In this document: positions 28,192 through 36,818 of the stretch, piece by piece
Layout of the letters: every line of letters begins with the position of its first letter
Numbering within the stretch: the first letter of the stretch is position 1
DNA from: Gp6-AA40 sp035649635
GTDB taxonomy: Bacteria; Acidobacteriota; Vicinamibacteria; Vicinamibacterales; UBA2999
Direction: 5' to 3'
NCBI GenBank assembly: GCA_035649635.1
Contig: DASRJE010000136.1
Span: 22,035-86,034, forward strand
DNA length: 64,000 nt
Translations under genes and position numbers: made by a program
The notes under the pieces: model-generated
The model's database searches: none
What the model saw: the letters and a program-made list of their open reading frames with translations, nothing else
What the model was told of the DNA's origin: nothing

Positions 28192-29043
28192 TCAACGACG
28201 GACGAAGTTGGCAATCTCCTCGATCATCGCGTCGCCGTCCAGGAGATCGGCATCGTTGTGATCGGCGTGCGGTATCGAAAGAAACCTTTTGCGCGCGCTT
28301 CCGGCCGAATCGTACACACTCCGGCTCTGCTCGAGAGGAACAATGCTGTCACGCTCACCCGCGATGACCAGGAGCGGCGACTTCAACTGGCCAATCCGCT
28401 GCAGTGTCTCGTATCGGTCTCGAATGAGACGGCGGACGGGCAGCCATGGGTAGTGAAGCTGGCCTAGATCGGCCATCGACGTGAAGGGCGAGCGCAAGAT
28501 CAGCGCCGCCGGCGGATGCTCTATCGCGAGATCCACGGCTACACCTGTGCCAAGTGATTCTCCGAAATAGATCAGGCGAGTGGCATCGACATCGACGCGG
28601 CTGACCACGTACTCGCGCGCCGCGCGTGCGTCTCGCGCGAGCCCTTGCTCGGTCGGCGTCCCGCCATTGCCACCGAAGCCACGATAATCAAAGAGAAGGA
28701 CCTGCAGACCGCGAGTCACGAGTGCCGTGGCCAGGGGGACGCGATACGCCCGGTTGCCAGCATTGCCGTTGAAGACCAGCAGGGTAATGTGCGGTCCTGC
28801 GCTCGCGACCGGAAAGAACCAGCCATTGAGACGCACGCCGTCCGCGGTGTCGAACGTCACTGGTTGCACGTCACCGAGGCCGAGAGACGCTGGAGAAGGC
28901 ACCGCGGCAATCGGGAAGTACATCAGCCGCCGCTGCATCGTCCAGAGCACCAGCAACAGCGCGGCAATGATGACTCCGGTCAGGACGATGGTGTCGCGGA
29001 GCGCGTCGTGGAAGAATGGTGTCATTCGCCGGAGCCCCGACAT
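28192..29043 (-). CDS. membrane-anchored alpha/beta hydrolase, BEM46/ABHD13-like
   Basis: This hydrolase has about 283 residues, an N-terminal membrane anchor (about 18-35) and an alpha/beta-hydrolase core. The nucleophile elbow is GESLGTGV (Ser163). The acid is Asp232 in AGERDSIVP, and the His is His262 in HADHND, matching the BEM46 triad layout. The oxyanion strand is VFNGNAGNR (90-98). The start at 29043 or 29025 (MTPFF) is uncertain; the open frame upstream lacks content and overlaps the divergent folD-like gene. The substrate is unknown, possibly lipid or acyl-ester. Confidence 0.83.
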   Translation of the reverse strand: MSGLRRMTPFFHDALRDTIVLTGVIIAALLLVLWTMQRRLMYFPIAAVPSPASLGLGDVQPVTFDTADGVRLNGWFFPVASAGPHITLLVFNGNAGNRAYRVPLATALVTRGLQVLLFDYRGFGGNGGTPTEQGLARDARAAREYVVSRVDVDATRLIYFGESLGTGVAVDLAIEHPPAALILRSPFTSMADLGQLHYPWLPVRRLIRDRYETLQRIGQLKSPLLVIAGERDSIVPLEQSRSVYDSAGSARKRFLSIPHADHNDADLLDGDAMIEEIANFVRR

Positions 29044-29090
29044 GTTTCGATTGTGGACGAGCAGTCTGCTAAACGCATGAATGTGAAACC

Positions 29091-29990
29091 GTGAGTGCGC
29101 ACGTCCTTGTGAAAGACAATCGGCTGCTGGACGGCCGCGCGGTTCGCGACCGCATCCTCGAGGGTGTGGCCGAGCGCGTGCGCCATGCCGCCGCGACACA
29201 TGCCATCGGACGTCTCGTCTCGATCAGTATTGGCGAACACAAGGAAGTGGCCGTCTACGTGCGCGGCCAGGCGAACGCCGCGAAAAAAGTCGGCCTCCGT
29301 TTCGAGCAACAGACCTGGCCGGATTCGCTCACGCAGGAAGAGTGCAAGGCGCGGCTCGTCGCCATGAACGACGACCCCGATGTGCTCGGCGTGATCCTGC
29401 AACGCCCGGTGCCGCAGCACATTCACGGCCGCTCGCTCGCCTCCGCGATCCATCCTTTCAAGGATCTCGAAGGCATGAATCCCGCCTCGATCGGCAACAT
29501 CGTTTACAACGAGCTGGCTCTTGCGCCGTGTACGGCCGCGGCCTCGGTCGAGTTGATCAAGGCAACAGGCCTCAACCTGCACGGGCTCGAGGTCGTGATG
29601 GTCGGCCACTCGGAAATCGTTGGCAAGCCCGCCGCGTTCATGCTCATGGCAGAAGGCGCCACGGTGACGGTCTGCCACCATCTCACGCGGTCGGTGGCGG
29701 CGCACTCGCGCCGTGCGGATGCCGTCCTGGTCGCCGTCGGCAAGCCACGCTTCCTGCACGCGGATATGGTCAAGCCCGGTGCAGCCGTCATCGACATCGG
29801 CATCAACCAGATCACTGGACCCAACGGCGAAACACTCATTGTCGGTGACGTGGACACCGACGGCGTCAAGGAAGTGGCGAGCTGGGTCACGCCAGTACCG
29901 GGCGGCGTTGGCCCCGTAACCGTCGCGATGTTCATGCGCAACGCCATCGCCGCACACACCAAGCAACTCGCAGCCGGCTGGCTCGGCTGA
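29091..29990 (+). CDS. folD: FolD homologue (methylene-THF dehydrogenase/cyclohydrolase fold) with altered active site
   Basis: This 299-residue protein aligns end to end with FolD, including GHSEIVGKP (172-180), AVGKPRFL and the C-terminal TPVPGGVGPVTVAMF. Several active-site positions differ. The catalytic Lys of the YxxxK motif is Gln60 (YVRGQ, 56-60). The KDVDG loop is KDLEG (124-128), and PCTP is PCTA (146-149). The Lys is needed for cyclohydrolase activity in E. coli FolD, so this copy may be a dehydrogenase only or may have another role. The GTG start follows immediately after the divergent hydrolase promoter region. Confidence 0.85.
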   Translation: MSAHVLVKDNRLLDGRAVRDRILEGVAERVRHAAATHAIGRLVSISIGEHKEVAVYVRGQANAAKKVGLRFEQQTWPDSLTQEECKARLVAMNDDPDVLGVILQRPVPQHIHGRSLASAIHPFKDLEGMNPASIGNIVYNELALAPCTAAASVELIKATGLNLHGLEVVMVGHSEIVGKPAAFMLMAEGATVTVCHHLTRSVAAHSRRADAVLVAVGKPRFLHADMVKPGAAVIDIGINQITGPNGETLIVGDVDTDGVKEVASWVTPVPGGVGPVTVAMFMRNAIAAHTKQLAAGWLG

Positions 29991-30001
29991 GGCGAGGGGC
30001 G

Positions 30002-31855
30002 TTGCTGTCGGTCCCGACGTCCCGAAAAAGTCCGACAGCGCAAGTCACCCTCGTGCTCATCGCGAGCGGCATCGGAGGATTCCATGCCGGCATGGTGACT
30101 TTTCCCGATTGGCAGGTGGCGGTAGAGACCGCCCAGGTCATCGCCGGCATCGTCCGCTATCCGGTCGACAATCCCTTCTATCTCTATCACCTCAAGCTCT
30201 GGACGATCCTGCATCAGACCTGCGCGCTCCTTTTACAGGCGGGCATGTCCGAGATCGCGCTCTCGAAAATCGTCAGCGGCCTGCTCGGCATGGTCAGCTT
30301 CCAGGCGATCGCCCTGATCGTCTATGCCCTGAGCCGCGACGCGCTTCTCGCAATTGGTTCCGCGTTCCTTATCGCGTTCACGCGGACAGCCGAGTACGGC
30401 GTGAATTACCCCATTTACCTGATGGGTACGCCCCACACTTACGGTGCGATCGGACTTTCACTGATCGCCCTCGTCGCGGGGCTCACCGGGGCCGGCTGGT
30501 ATCGCACGGCTGCCTTTGTTCTAGGCCTCGCGCCAGCGGTGCACCCATCGCTCGGCGCCTGGTTCGTCATGACAATGGGGGCAGCCGCCCTTTGGCATGC
30601 GTGGCGCGATCGAACCGAGATTCGACCGGCAGTGAAGTTCCTCGTGCTCGGCTTCGGTGTCACGGCCATCAGCCTTCTGCTGCAACTGGCGCAGACTCGT
30701 GGAATACCGGCGATCGATTCGCAGCTGGCAGACAAGTATTTGAAATCGTTTGTGTCGATCTGGGATGCGCATCGCCAGACCGTCAGCCTCTCGGCGGACG
30801 GGATGAAGCTGAACCTGGGGGCGTTGCTACTGGCCATTGCGTCATTGACGCTGTCGGCGGGTCTTTCGAGTTCTGCACGGTTGCTGTTGCGAGTTGTCAT
30901 CGTCACCACGACGGCGAGCCTTGCGCTGGGTCTGTTGTCATTCGTTCCGCCAACAGCGCTACCAGCCACACTGCTCGTCCTGATGCCGGGACGTCTCGTC
31001 AACTTTGGCGCGTTCGTGGCTGTGGCCATGCTCATCGGTCTTCTGGGTCACGCATCGCGGAATGGCATGGGTTTCTGGAGCAGGCTCCTCGCACTGTACT
31101 TGTCCGTTGGCCTTTTGATCGGCAACCGCAGCATGCTCTGGGAGTGGCTCGAACGGAGCGACGGGAACGTGGTGCAGCAGGCACTGCGAGCCGTGTTGTC
31201 GGGCCTCAGAACCAGGCCGCTCCAGATTCTTTTGACCGTCACCGTACTGCTGATCGCTCTGACTGCCATCGCACGATGGCGCGAGACGCAGGAACCGAGC
31301 GGCGGTCAGGTTCCGGAACGAACCCCGGTTAAGCGGCCCACGCGTCTGCTCGTAAGCGCGACCTACAGCCTGATCGTCGCGGTCCTGGTGGGCGTAATCG
31401 TCGTGCTCTGGCAGTGGCCTGCGCAGCCGGAGACGACGATCTTCGTTGACCGCACGACGAATCCGGCGTTGGCGCAAGTCGCCAAAGATTCGGGCGTGCT
31501 GTTGACCGGCGGCGACATGCAACTGATTCAACTCCGAACCAGGCGACCGATCCTCATCAACGGCGGCGGCCTCGACGGCTTGCCCTATGCCCTCGAGTCC
31601 GGTCCGGCAGTCGAACGAATCCTCCGCGATGTGTACGCCATCGATCTGTTCAACCCACCGGACGAGGCTCGCGGCCGCGGCGCGATTCCAAATCAGTACA
31701 ACCGGGCGGCCTGGGAACGATTCTCGGGCGACCAATGGCAAATGATTCGGCGCACGTATGACGTGACGCAGGTCATGACACCGCCCGGCTGGTCGTTGGC
31801 CCTGCCCGTTGTCATCGACGATGCGGGCTTCGTCCTCTACGACCTCCCCGACTAG
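30002..31855 (+). CDS. large polytopic membrane protein
   Basis: This 617-residue protein has at least ten membrane helices between about 12 and 470, then a soluble C-terminal domain (about 475-617) with FVDRTTNPALAQVAKDSGVL and PILINGGGLDGLPY. The overall plan resembles GT-C glycosyltransferases or related DUF membrane proteins, but I see no diagnostic catalytic motif. The first open codon is TTG at 30002; no good ATG precedes the first helix, so the start is uncertain. It sits 11 bp after folD and upstream of a GtrB-like glycosyltransferase, suggesting a glycan or lipid-carrier role. Confidence 0.7.
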   Translation: MLSVPTSRKSPTAQVTLVLIASGIGGFHAGMVTFPDWQVAVETAQVIAGIVRYPVDNPFYLYHLKLWTILHQTCALLLQAGMSEIALSKIVSGLLGMVSFQAIALIVYALSRDALLAIGSAFLIAFTRTAEYGVNYPIYLMGTPHTYGAIGLSLIALVAGLTGAGWYRTAAFVLGLAPAVHPSLGAWFVMTMGAAALWHAWRDRTEIRPAVKFLVLGFGVTAISLLLQLAQTRGIPAIDSQLADKYLKSFVSIWDAHRQTVSLSADGMKLNLGALLLAIASLTLSAGLSSSARLLLRVVIVTTTASLALGLLSFVPPTALPATLLVLMPGRLVNFGAFVAVAMLIGLLGHASRNGMGFWSRLLALYLSVGLLIGNRSMLWEWLERSDGNVVQQALRAVLSGLRTRPLQILLTVTVLLIALTAIARWRETQEPSGGQVPERTPVKRPTRLLVSATYSLIVAVLVGVIVVLWQWPAQPETTIFVDRTTNPALAQVAKDSGVLLTGGDMQLIQLRTRRPILINGGGLDGLPYALESGPAVERILRDVYAIDLFNPPDEARGRGAIPNQYNRAAWERFSGDQWQMIRRTYDVTQVMTPPGWSLALPVVIDDAGFVLYDLPD

Positions 31856-31880
31856 CTGCCTGTGAAAAGATTACGTCAAG

Positions 31881-32005
31881 CCCCAACCTCCAACTCCCAA
31901 CTCCCAATGAAAGTTTGGGAATTGGATTTTGGGGGTTGGAAGTTGAACAGTTTCCCGGGTCAAGGCAAGTGACTTGACGTCTAGGCCTTGACGTCTAGGC
32001 CCTTG
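31881..32005. repeat. heptad inverted repeat followed by a 14-bp tandem repeat
   Basis: A CCAACTC-type left arm (31881-31907) faces a TTGGGAATTGG...GGGGGTTGGAAG right arm (31915-31942). Downstream, CTTGACGTCTAGGC occurs twice head to tail (31973-31986, 31987-32000). It fills the gap between two same-strand genes. Confidence 0.6.
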
Positions 32006-32049
32006 TCGACGCTCTTATCCCGTGCGATGCTTCGCTACCCAAACCGCTG

Positions 32050-33051
32050 ATGCCTAAACCGCTCGTGTCGGTCGTGCTCTCGTTCCGCAATGAGGCCGAG
32101 AACATCCCGACGTTGACCGCCAGGCTCGTGGCCATGTTTGTGTCGCAGGACGTCGAGTACGAACTCCTGTTCGTCAACGACGCCTCCACCGATCACTCGG
32201 TGTCGGTGCTCCTGACCGAGCGACAGCGAAATCCGCGGGTGAAGCTGCTGAACATGTCGCGTCGATTCGGTGTCGCCGAAGGCGTCCTTGCCGGGTTGGC
32301 GGCGGCGAGCGGCGACGCGATCGTCTACATGGACTGTGACCTTCAGGATCCGCCGGAGGTGATTCCGCAACTCCTCGAACGCTGGCGCGACGGCGCGGAC
32401 GTGGTGCACACCATTCGCACGCGCCGTCACGGCGAGGGCGCCCTGAAGATGACGGCCACGCGTCTGGCATATCGCATCATCCATTACAGCTCCACGATCG
32501 ATCTCCCCGTGGATGGCGGCGACTTTAAATTGCTGTCACGGCGTGCCGCGAATCAGCTGCTGCGTCTGCGCGAATCAGATCCCTATCTGCGAGGCCTCAC
32601 CGTGTGGCTCGGCCTCAACCAGGCATTCGTGCCGTACGAGCGCGCCGCCAGGCATGCCGGTCTCTCGCACTTTCCCCTCGTCAGCCGGAATCCGTGGAAG
32701 ACGTTCGTGCTGGGAGTGACGTCGTTCTCGTTCGTGCCGATCTACGCCTGCATCGCTCTGGCCGGAGCCGGCCTTATCGCCTCGTTACTCATGCTGATGG
32801 TCGCGCTCGCGCCAGCGACCGCCGGTGCGCCGGTAGACAGGGGTACGGCACTCATGGCCGTGCTGACTTTCTTCTGGGCCACCACGGTCGGGGCCATCGG
32901 CATTGTCGGCCTCTACATCGCGCGTATCTATAAGGATGTTCGCGCGCGGCCCGCGTACGTGCTGCAATCCACGATCGGATTGTCGGAAGGCGACAGACAC
33001 GAAGACAGGGCACCCGCGCCAGAGGCGGAGGCGATCGCGCCTCGCACCTGA
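32050..33051 (+). CDS. GtrB/DPM1-like glycosyltransferase family 2
   Basis: This 333-residue protein has a GT-A domain starting PLVSVVLSFRNEAENI (4-19), the nucleotide-binding VNDASTDHS (42-50) and the metal-binding MDCDLQDPP (94-102). A GGDFKLLSRRA block follows at about 157-167. Two C-terminal membrane helices (about 230-252 and 273-296) are typical of polyprenyl-phosphate sugar transferases (GtrB/ArnC/DPM1). It would load glucose or a related sugar onto undecaprenyl phosphate at the inner membrane. It pairs with the upstream polytopic protein. Confidence 0.92.
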   Translation: MPKPLVSVVLSFRNEAENIPTLTARLVAMFVSQDVEYELLFVNDASTDHSVSVLLTERQRNPRVKLLNMSRRFGVAEGVLAGLAAASGDAIVYMDCDLQDPPEVIPQLLERWRDGADVVHTIRTRRHGEGALKMTATRLAYRIIHYSSTIDLPVDGGDFKLLSRRAANQLLRLRESDPYLRGLTVWLGLNQAFVPYERAARHAGLSHFPLVSRNPWKTFVLGVTSFSFVPIYACIALAGAGLIASLLMLMVALAPATAGAPVDRGTALMAVLTFFWATTVGAIGIVGLYIARIYKDVRARPAYVLQSTIGLSEGDRHEDRAPAPEAEAIAPRT

Positions 33052-33138
33052 GCTTTCTCGACGGCACACGCGACTGAACCGTGCCGCGGCCGGGCTGGCG
33101 TCGAGGCTCCCGACTGCTTACACTGGGAAGTACCTTCG

Positions 33139-33876
33139 TTGTCCACTCGATCCCGCTCTGCTGCACGCTCGTTCTTCGTCTGCACTGCCATGCTCGCAGT
33201 GTGTGCAGTCGTGTGGGTTCCACTGATTGCCGAGACGTCGCCGTCGAGGGGGCTCACACGATTCAACGCCGATGCCTGGAGTGGTGTTGAGCTCGGCGCC
33301 ATCGATCCAGCGGTATTCGACATGGCCCTCGGTGCCGTCGCCTGCGCGGTGAGATCCGGATCAATCGACGACCCCGCGACGCTGACGGTCATCGACTACT
33401 CGCGACCTTCAACGGCAAAGCGGCTCTGGGTGTTCGACCTGCACACGCAGGCGCTCCTCTACGAAGAACTCGTCGCACACGGCAAGGGAAGCGGCGAGAA
33501 CCTGGCGACACGCTTCTCGAACGAGCCGGACTCCTTGCAGTCGAGCCTTGGACTCTTCCTAACGGAAGATACCTACATTGGCAAGAACGGGTACTCGCTG
33601 CGATTGCGAGGCCTCGACCAAGGCTTCAACGACCGCGCCTACGAACGTGCGATCGTCATGCATGGTGCGCCTTACGTGAGCGACGAGGTCGCGCGCAGCA
33701 ACGGCCGCCTCGGGCGCAGCTGGGGATGCCCGGCCCTGCGCGAAGGCGTGGCACGGGCCGTCATCGATCGGGTAAAGCGCACCGGCCTTCTCTTCGCCTA
33801 CTATCCCGACGCGGCGTGGCTCAAGTCGTCGAAATATCTAAGCGATTGCGGTACCGCCCAGACCGCGACGAACTGA
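33139..33876 (+). CDS. exported L,D-transpeptidase-like (YkuD_2) protein
   Basis: This 245-residue protein has a signal peptide (about 10-32) and a YkuD-related murein L,D-transpeptidase catalytic family domain. The catalytic stretch is VMHGAPYVS (173-181) with His175 and GRLGRSWGCPAL (189-200) with Cys197. Members usually cross-link or trim peptidoglycan in the periplasm. The first open codon is TTG at 33139; ATG at 33190 (residue 18) would leave a shorter signal. It is downstream of the glycosyltransferase gene by 87 bp. Confidence 0.85.
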   Translation: MSTRSRSAARSFFVCTAMLAVCAVVWVPLIAETSPSRGLTRFNADAWSGVELGAIDPAVFDMALGAVACAVRSGSIDDPATLTVIDYSRPSTAKRLWVFDLHTQALLYEELVAHGKGSGENLATRFSNEPDSLQSSLGLFLTEDTYIGKNGYSLRLRGLDQGFNDRAYERAIVMHGAPYVSDEVARSNGRLGRSWGCPALREGVARAVIDRVKRTGLLFAYYPDAAWLKSSKYLSDCGTAQTATN

Positions 33877-33983
33877 CAAGCAGACTCAAACAACAGCTCC
33901 CACGTGGGTCACCTCGATGTGTGCACCCGACCTCGGCCTCTCTGCCGCGACGGACGTATCATTGAGTGCACGCCCGATTTCGA

Positions 33984-35600
33984 ATGCCACCACGTATCTT
34001 CATCAGTTACCGGAGAGACGATGCGGCGGGCGATGCTGGCCGCCTCGCCGATCACCTGATCCGACGCTTTGGCAGGAATCAGGTGTTCCTCGACATCGAT
34101 ACCATCGATCCGGGCACCGATTTCGTGCGAGTGCTCCACAAGTCCCTGCAGGAGACAGCGGCGGTGCTCGTCGTGATCGGACCGCGATGGACGTCGGCAC
34201 TCGCCGCCAACGGTGCCCGCAGGCTCGACGATGCCAACGACTTCGTTCGTCTCGAGGTCGAGACATCGCTGGAGCGGAACATCCCCGTCGTCCCGGTTCT
34301 CGTTCAGGGCGCCTCGATGCCGCGCGCGGAGGACCTGCCGGCGCCCCTGGCATCGCTCGCCAACCGTCAGGCAGCGACGCTCGATCACGCCGAATTCCAC
34401 GATGACGCCGAGCGTCTGTGCGAACGCCTCGCGACGCTGCTCGGGGTGAATGCGCCAACGACGGAATCACGACTGCGACGATGGTGGCCAGCGGCAGTGG
34501 TGTTTGGTGTGATAGCCCTGGGACTGATCGGATACGTTGCCCTGCGGCCGTCGGCCCAGGAGCCCGCCATAACCGACACGTCCGGGAACGGCCCTAACGG
34601 CGCGGTGAACGTCTCTGATAAGACCGCGCCTGTCGACGCAGGAAATCAGACGGCTCGCGCGCAAGAGTTATTGGCCACGGCGTCGGCGCAACGTCAACGG
34701 AACCAGTTCGCGGAGGCGCTCGCGACGTTGAAGGGTGCTCGTGAACTGGCGCCCACGTCCACGTCAGTTCGACAAGCGCAGGATGACGTGGCGATGGAGT
34801 GGATCCGCGAGGGCAGGGTCGAGGACGGTAAGGGATCGTTCGGCGAGGCGATTGCTCCAGCGCTTGCAGTCGTCGACGCGTCGCTTCCGTCCGCGACCGG
34901 CGCGCGACGTGCCGACCTGCTCGCACACACCGGATGGGCCACCTTCCTGCTGTGGCGCGACGGGGATAGGCGATTGAACCCGTCGGACAAGTATCGAGAA
35001 GCCTTGTCGGTCGATCCCGGAAATCCCTATGCCAATGCCATGCTGGCGCACTGGATCCTTTTTCAGGACCACGACAAGGTTCCCGACGCGAAGAAGCTCT
35101 TCGACACGGCCATCCAGTCCGGACGAGCGCTCGACGCTGTCCGCATCCTGCAATGGGCTGCTTATAGCAACGCGGGCACAAATGAAGCGAACGCCGAGCG
35201 AGTGCGGTTGGCCGACGCCATGCGCCGGGGAAACGAACGGCTCGATGCGAGACAGGCGCAGGCGTTGTGGGGGCCGTACTACTTTGCGACCCCACCCACC
35301 CGCGAACAGGATCGCCAAGTATTGCTCGATGCCTTGCCGCCGGACGACCACATCAGCACGTTGGGCTGGTCCTTCCACGACTACGCTGCCAAGGACGAAT
35401 TCCGCCGCCGCACGATCCGATTCTACGTAGCGCTCTTGCACGAGAAGGCCGGCCGGACGGACCAGGCGGTCACCGAGTTGCGAGCGCTCAACGACGAGTT
35501 GGCGGCAGCCGGACTCACCGGGTCGCTGCGGCAAGCGGTTGCGGCGACGCTCAAGCGCCTGCAACCGGGCAAGGCAGGCCGCGGGCCGCGTCCACTATAG
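33984..35600 (+). CDS. TIR-TM-TPR protein
   Basis: This 538-residue protein starts at the ATG directly before the TIR core (MPPRIFISYRRDD). The TIR domain (1-153) retains a Glu in DFVRLE (Glu91). One membrane helix (about 168-187) separates it from a C-terminal TPR-like helical domain (about 223-530). The TIR therefore faces the cytoplasm and the TPR region would be outside the membrane. This layout suggests a sensor whose outer repeats respond to envelope signals and whose TIR acts inside. It has no MoxR or FGE partner, unlike the TIR gene at 7613. Confidence 0.85.
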   Translation: MPPRIFISYRRDDAAGDAGRLADHLIRRFGRNQVFLDIDTIDPGTDFVRVLHKSLQETAAVLVVIGPRWTSALAANGARRLDDANDFVRLEVETSLERNIPVVPVLVQGASMPRAEDLPAPLASLANRQAATLDHAEFHDDAERLCERLATLLGVNAPTTESRLRRWWPAAVVFGVIALGLIGYVALRPSAQEPAITDTSGNGPNGAVNVSDKTAPVDAGNQTARAQELLATASAQRQRNQFAEALATLKGARELAPTSTSVRQAQDDVAMEWIREGRVEDGKGSFGEAIAPALAVVDASLPSATGARRADLLAHTGWATFLLWRDGDRRLNPSDKYREALSVDPGNPYANAMLAHWILFQDHDKVPDAKKLFDTAIQSGRALDAVRILQWAAYSNAGTNEANAERVRLADAMRRGNERLDARQAQALWGPYYFATPPTREQDRQVLLDALPPDDHISTLGWSFHDYAAKDEFRRRTIRFYVALLHEKAGRTDQAVTELRALNDELAAAGLTGSLRQAVAATLKRLQPGKAGRGPRPL

Positions 35601-35602
35601 AC

Positions 35603-35645
35603 TTTGAACTCACTTTTGACCCTTTGACCTTTGACTTTGCGCGGG
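35603..35645. repeat. heptad tract (CCTTTGA units)
   Basis: Short 7-nt periodic tract of CTTTGA-like words between the TIR-TPR gene and the DUF6152 fusion gene. It belongs to the same class as 48078-48200. Confidence 0.5.
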
Positions 35646-35653
35646 GGTGTGAG

Positions 35654-36709
35654 ATGCAGGTGAGAGGCCTCGGTTCGGCAATGGTCGTCATGGGAGCACT
35701 GCTGACGGTTCCGGACGCGCTCGCGCACCACAGCTTCGCGCCGCACTTCGATTCCAGCAAGCCGGCGAATATCTCAGGCACGGTCACTCAGTACGAGGCG
35801 CGCAACCCGCATAGCTACCTGCATATCGCTGCCGTCGACGAGAACGGCAGAACGCGTGAGTACGTGTGCGAATCGCATGGCGTCACGCAGCTGACGCGCA
35901 ACGGCATCAAACCTGACATGTTCAAGGCGGGCACGAAGGTTCGTGTCACCGGTTCGATGTCGCGGCACAGTCCGTACATGTGTTTCTTCGACAACGTCGA
36001 ATTCGACGACGGGCGCAAGTTGAACGTCAACGGTCCGCGGGGAACATCGCCCTCGGCGGCAGCGCCGACGCTGGCAAAGCGCAAGGACATCTTCGGCACC
36101 TGGCTGCTGGCGCCGATCCCGAACAGAAGCACGAGCGGCCCTCAGCCGATGATGCAGTCCCTGACCCCGGCAGGTGAAAAGGCGGTCGCCAGCTACGATC
36201 CGTTCAAGGACGACCCGACCTTCCGCTGCGACCCTGTGGCAATCCGTCGCGTCTGGGGTGCGCCCGGTACACCGCTCGAAATCGTGCGTCAGGGTGACGA
36301 TGTCGTGCTCCATCACGAATGGATGGACGTTCGCCGCGTGATCCACATGAACATGAAGGAGCATCCCAAAAATGGCCCGCGCAGCTCGCTCGGTCACTCG
36401 ATTGGCCGCATGGAAGGGGACACGCTCGTCATCGAAACCGCGAACTACTCGAAAGGCGTGCTGAACCAGTACGTCGAGCAATCGGGCCAACCGACGAAGG
36501 GACTGCTCCACTCCGCCGCGCTCACCTCGGTCGAGCGGCTGCATCTCGACGCCGCGCGTCAGCGCCTCGTCGTCGAGATCGACCTGACCGATCCCGAATA
36601 CTTCAAGCAGTCGTTCCCGCGTTCGACGAATGAGTATGCGCCGTCGGACCTGAAGATCGAGCCGTTCAACTGTTCACCCGAGGGCGTGACCGGCACGATA
36701 CGAAAGTAA
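35654..36709 (+). CDS. DUF6152 domain fused to a WEGDTLVV-family domain
   Basis: This 351-residue exported protein has a signal peptide (1-24, ending ALA/HH), a DUF6152-type beta domain (about 25-130; HHSFAPHFDSSKP, ARNPHSYLHI) and a C-terminal WEGDTLVV-type domain with GRMEGDTLVIETANYSKGV (about 252-270). The start at 35654 is chosen because the signal peptide begins there; the longer frame overlaps the TIR-TPR gene. At 60978-62440 the same two domain types are separate adjacent genes, so the fusion supports a shared function. The function itself is unknown. Confidence 0.85.
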   Translation: MQVRGLGSAMVVMGALLTVPDALAHHSFAPHFDSSKPANISGTVTQYEARNPHSYLHIAAVDENGRTREYVCESHGVTQLTRNGIKPDMFKAGTKVRVTGSMSRHSPYMCFFDNVEFDDGRKLNVNGPRGTSPSAAAPTLAKRKDIFGTWLLAPIPNRSTSGPQPMMQSLTPAGEKAVASYDPFKDDPTFRCDPVAIRRVWGAPGTPLEIVRQGDDVVLHHEWMDVRRVIHMNMKEHPKNGPRSSLGHSIGRMEGDTLVIETANYSKGVLNQYVEQSGQPTKGLLHSAALTSVERLHLDAARQRLVVEIDLTDPEYFKQSFPRSTNEYAPSDLKIEPFNCSPEGVTGTIRK

Positions 36710-36818
36710 CCGCCCCGGTAGTGGCGATTCCATGTGTTGGAAAACCCGCGGTCTCGCGTTTTATGGGTACGGGGTCGCCTCGGCCAGCTCAGGGAGGTGA
36801 CGTTCAGGAGGCCCGACC

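Noticed and set aside
29022..29966. Minus-strand open frame of 314 codons opposite the FolD homologue
   Set aside because: It mirrors FolD codon usage on the other strand and has no recognisable motif.
35267..35653. N-terminal extension of the DUF6152 fusion overlapping the TIR-TPR gene
   Set aside because: The extension overlaps a real gene out of frame; the signal peptide starts at 35654.
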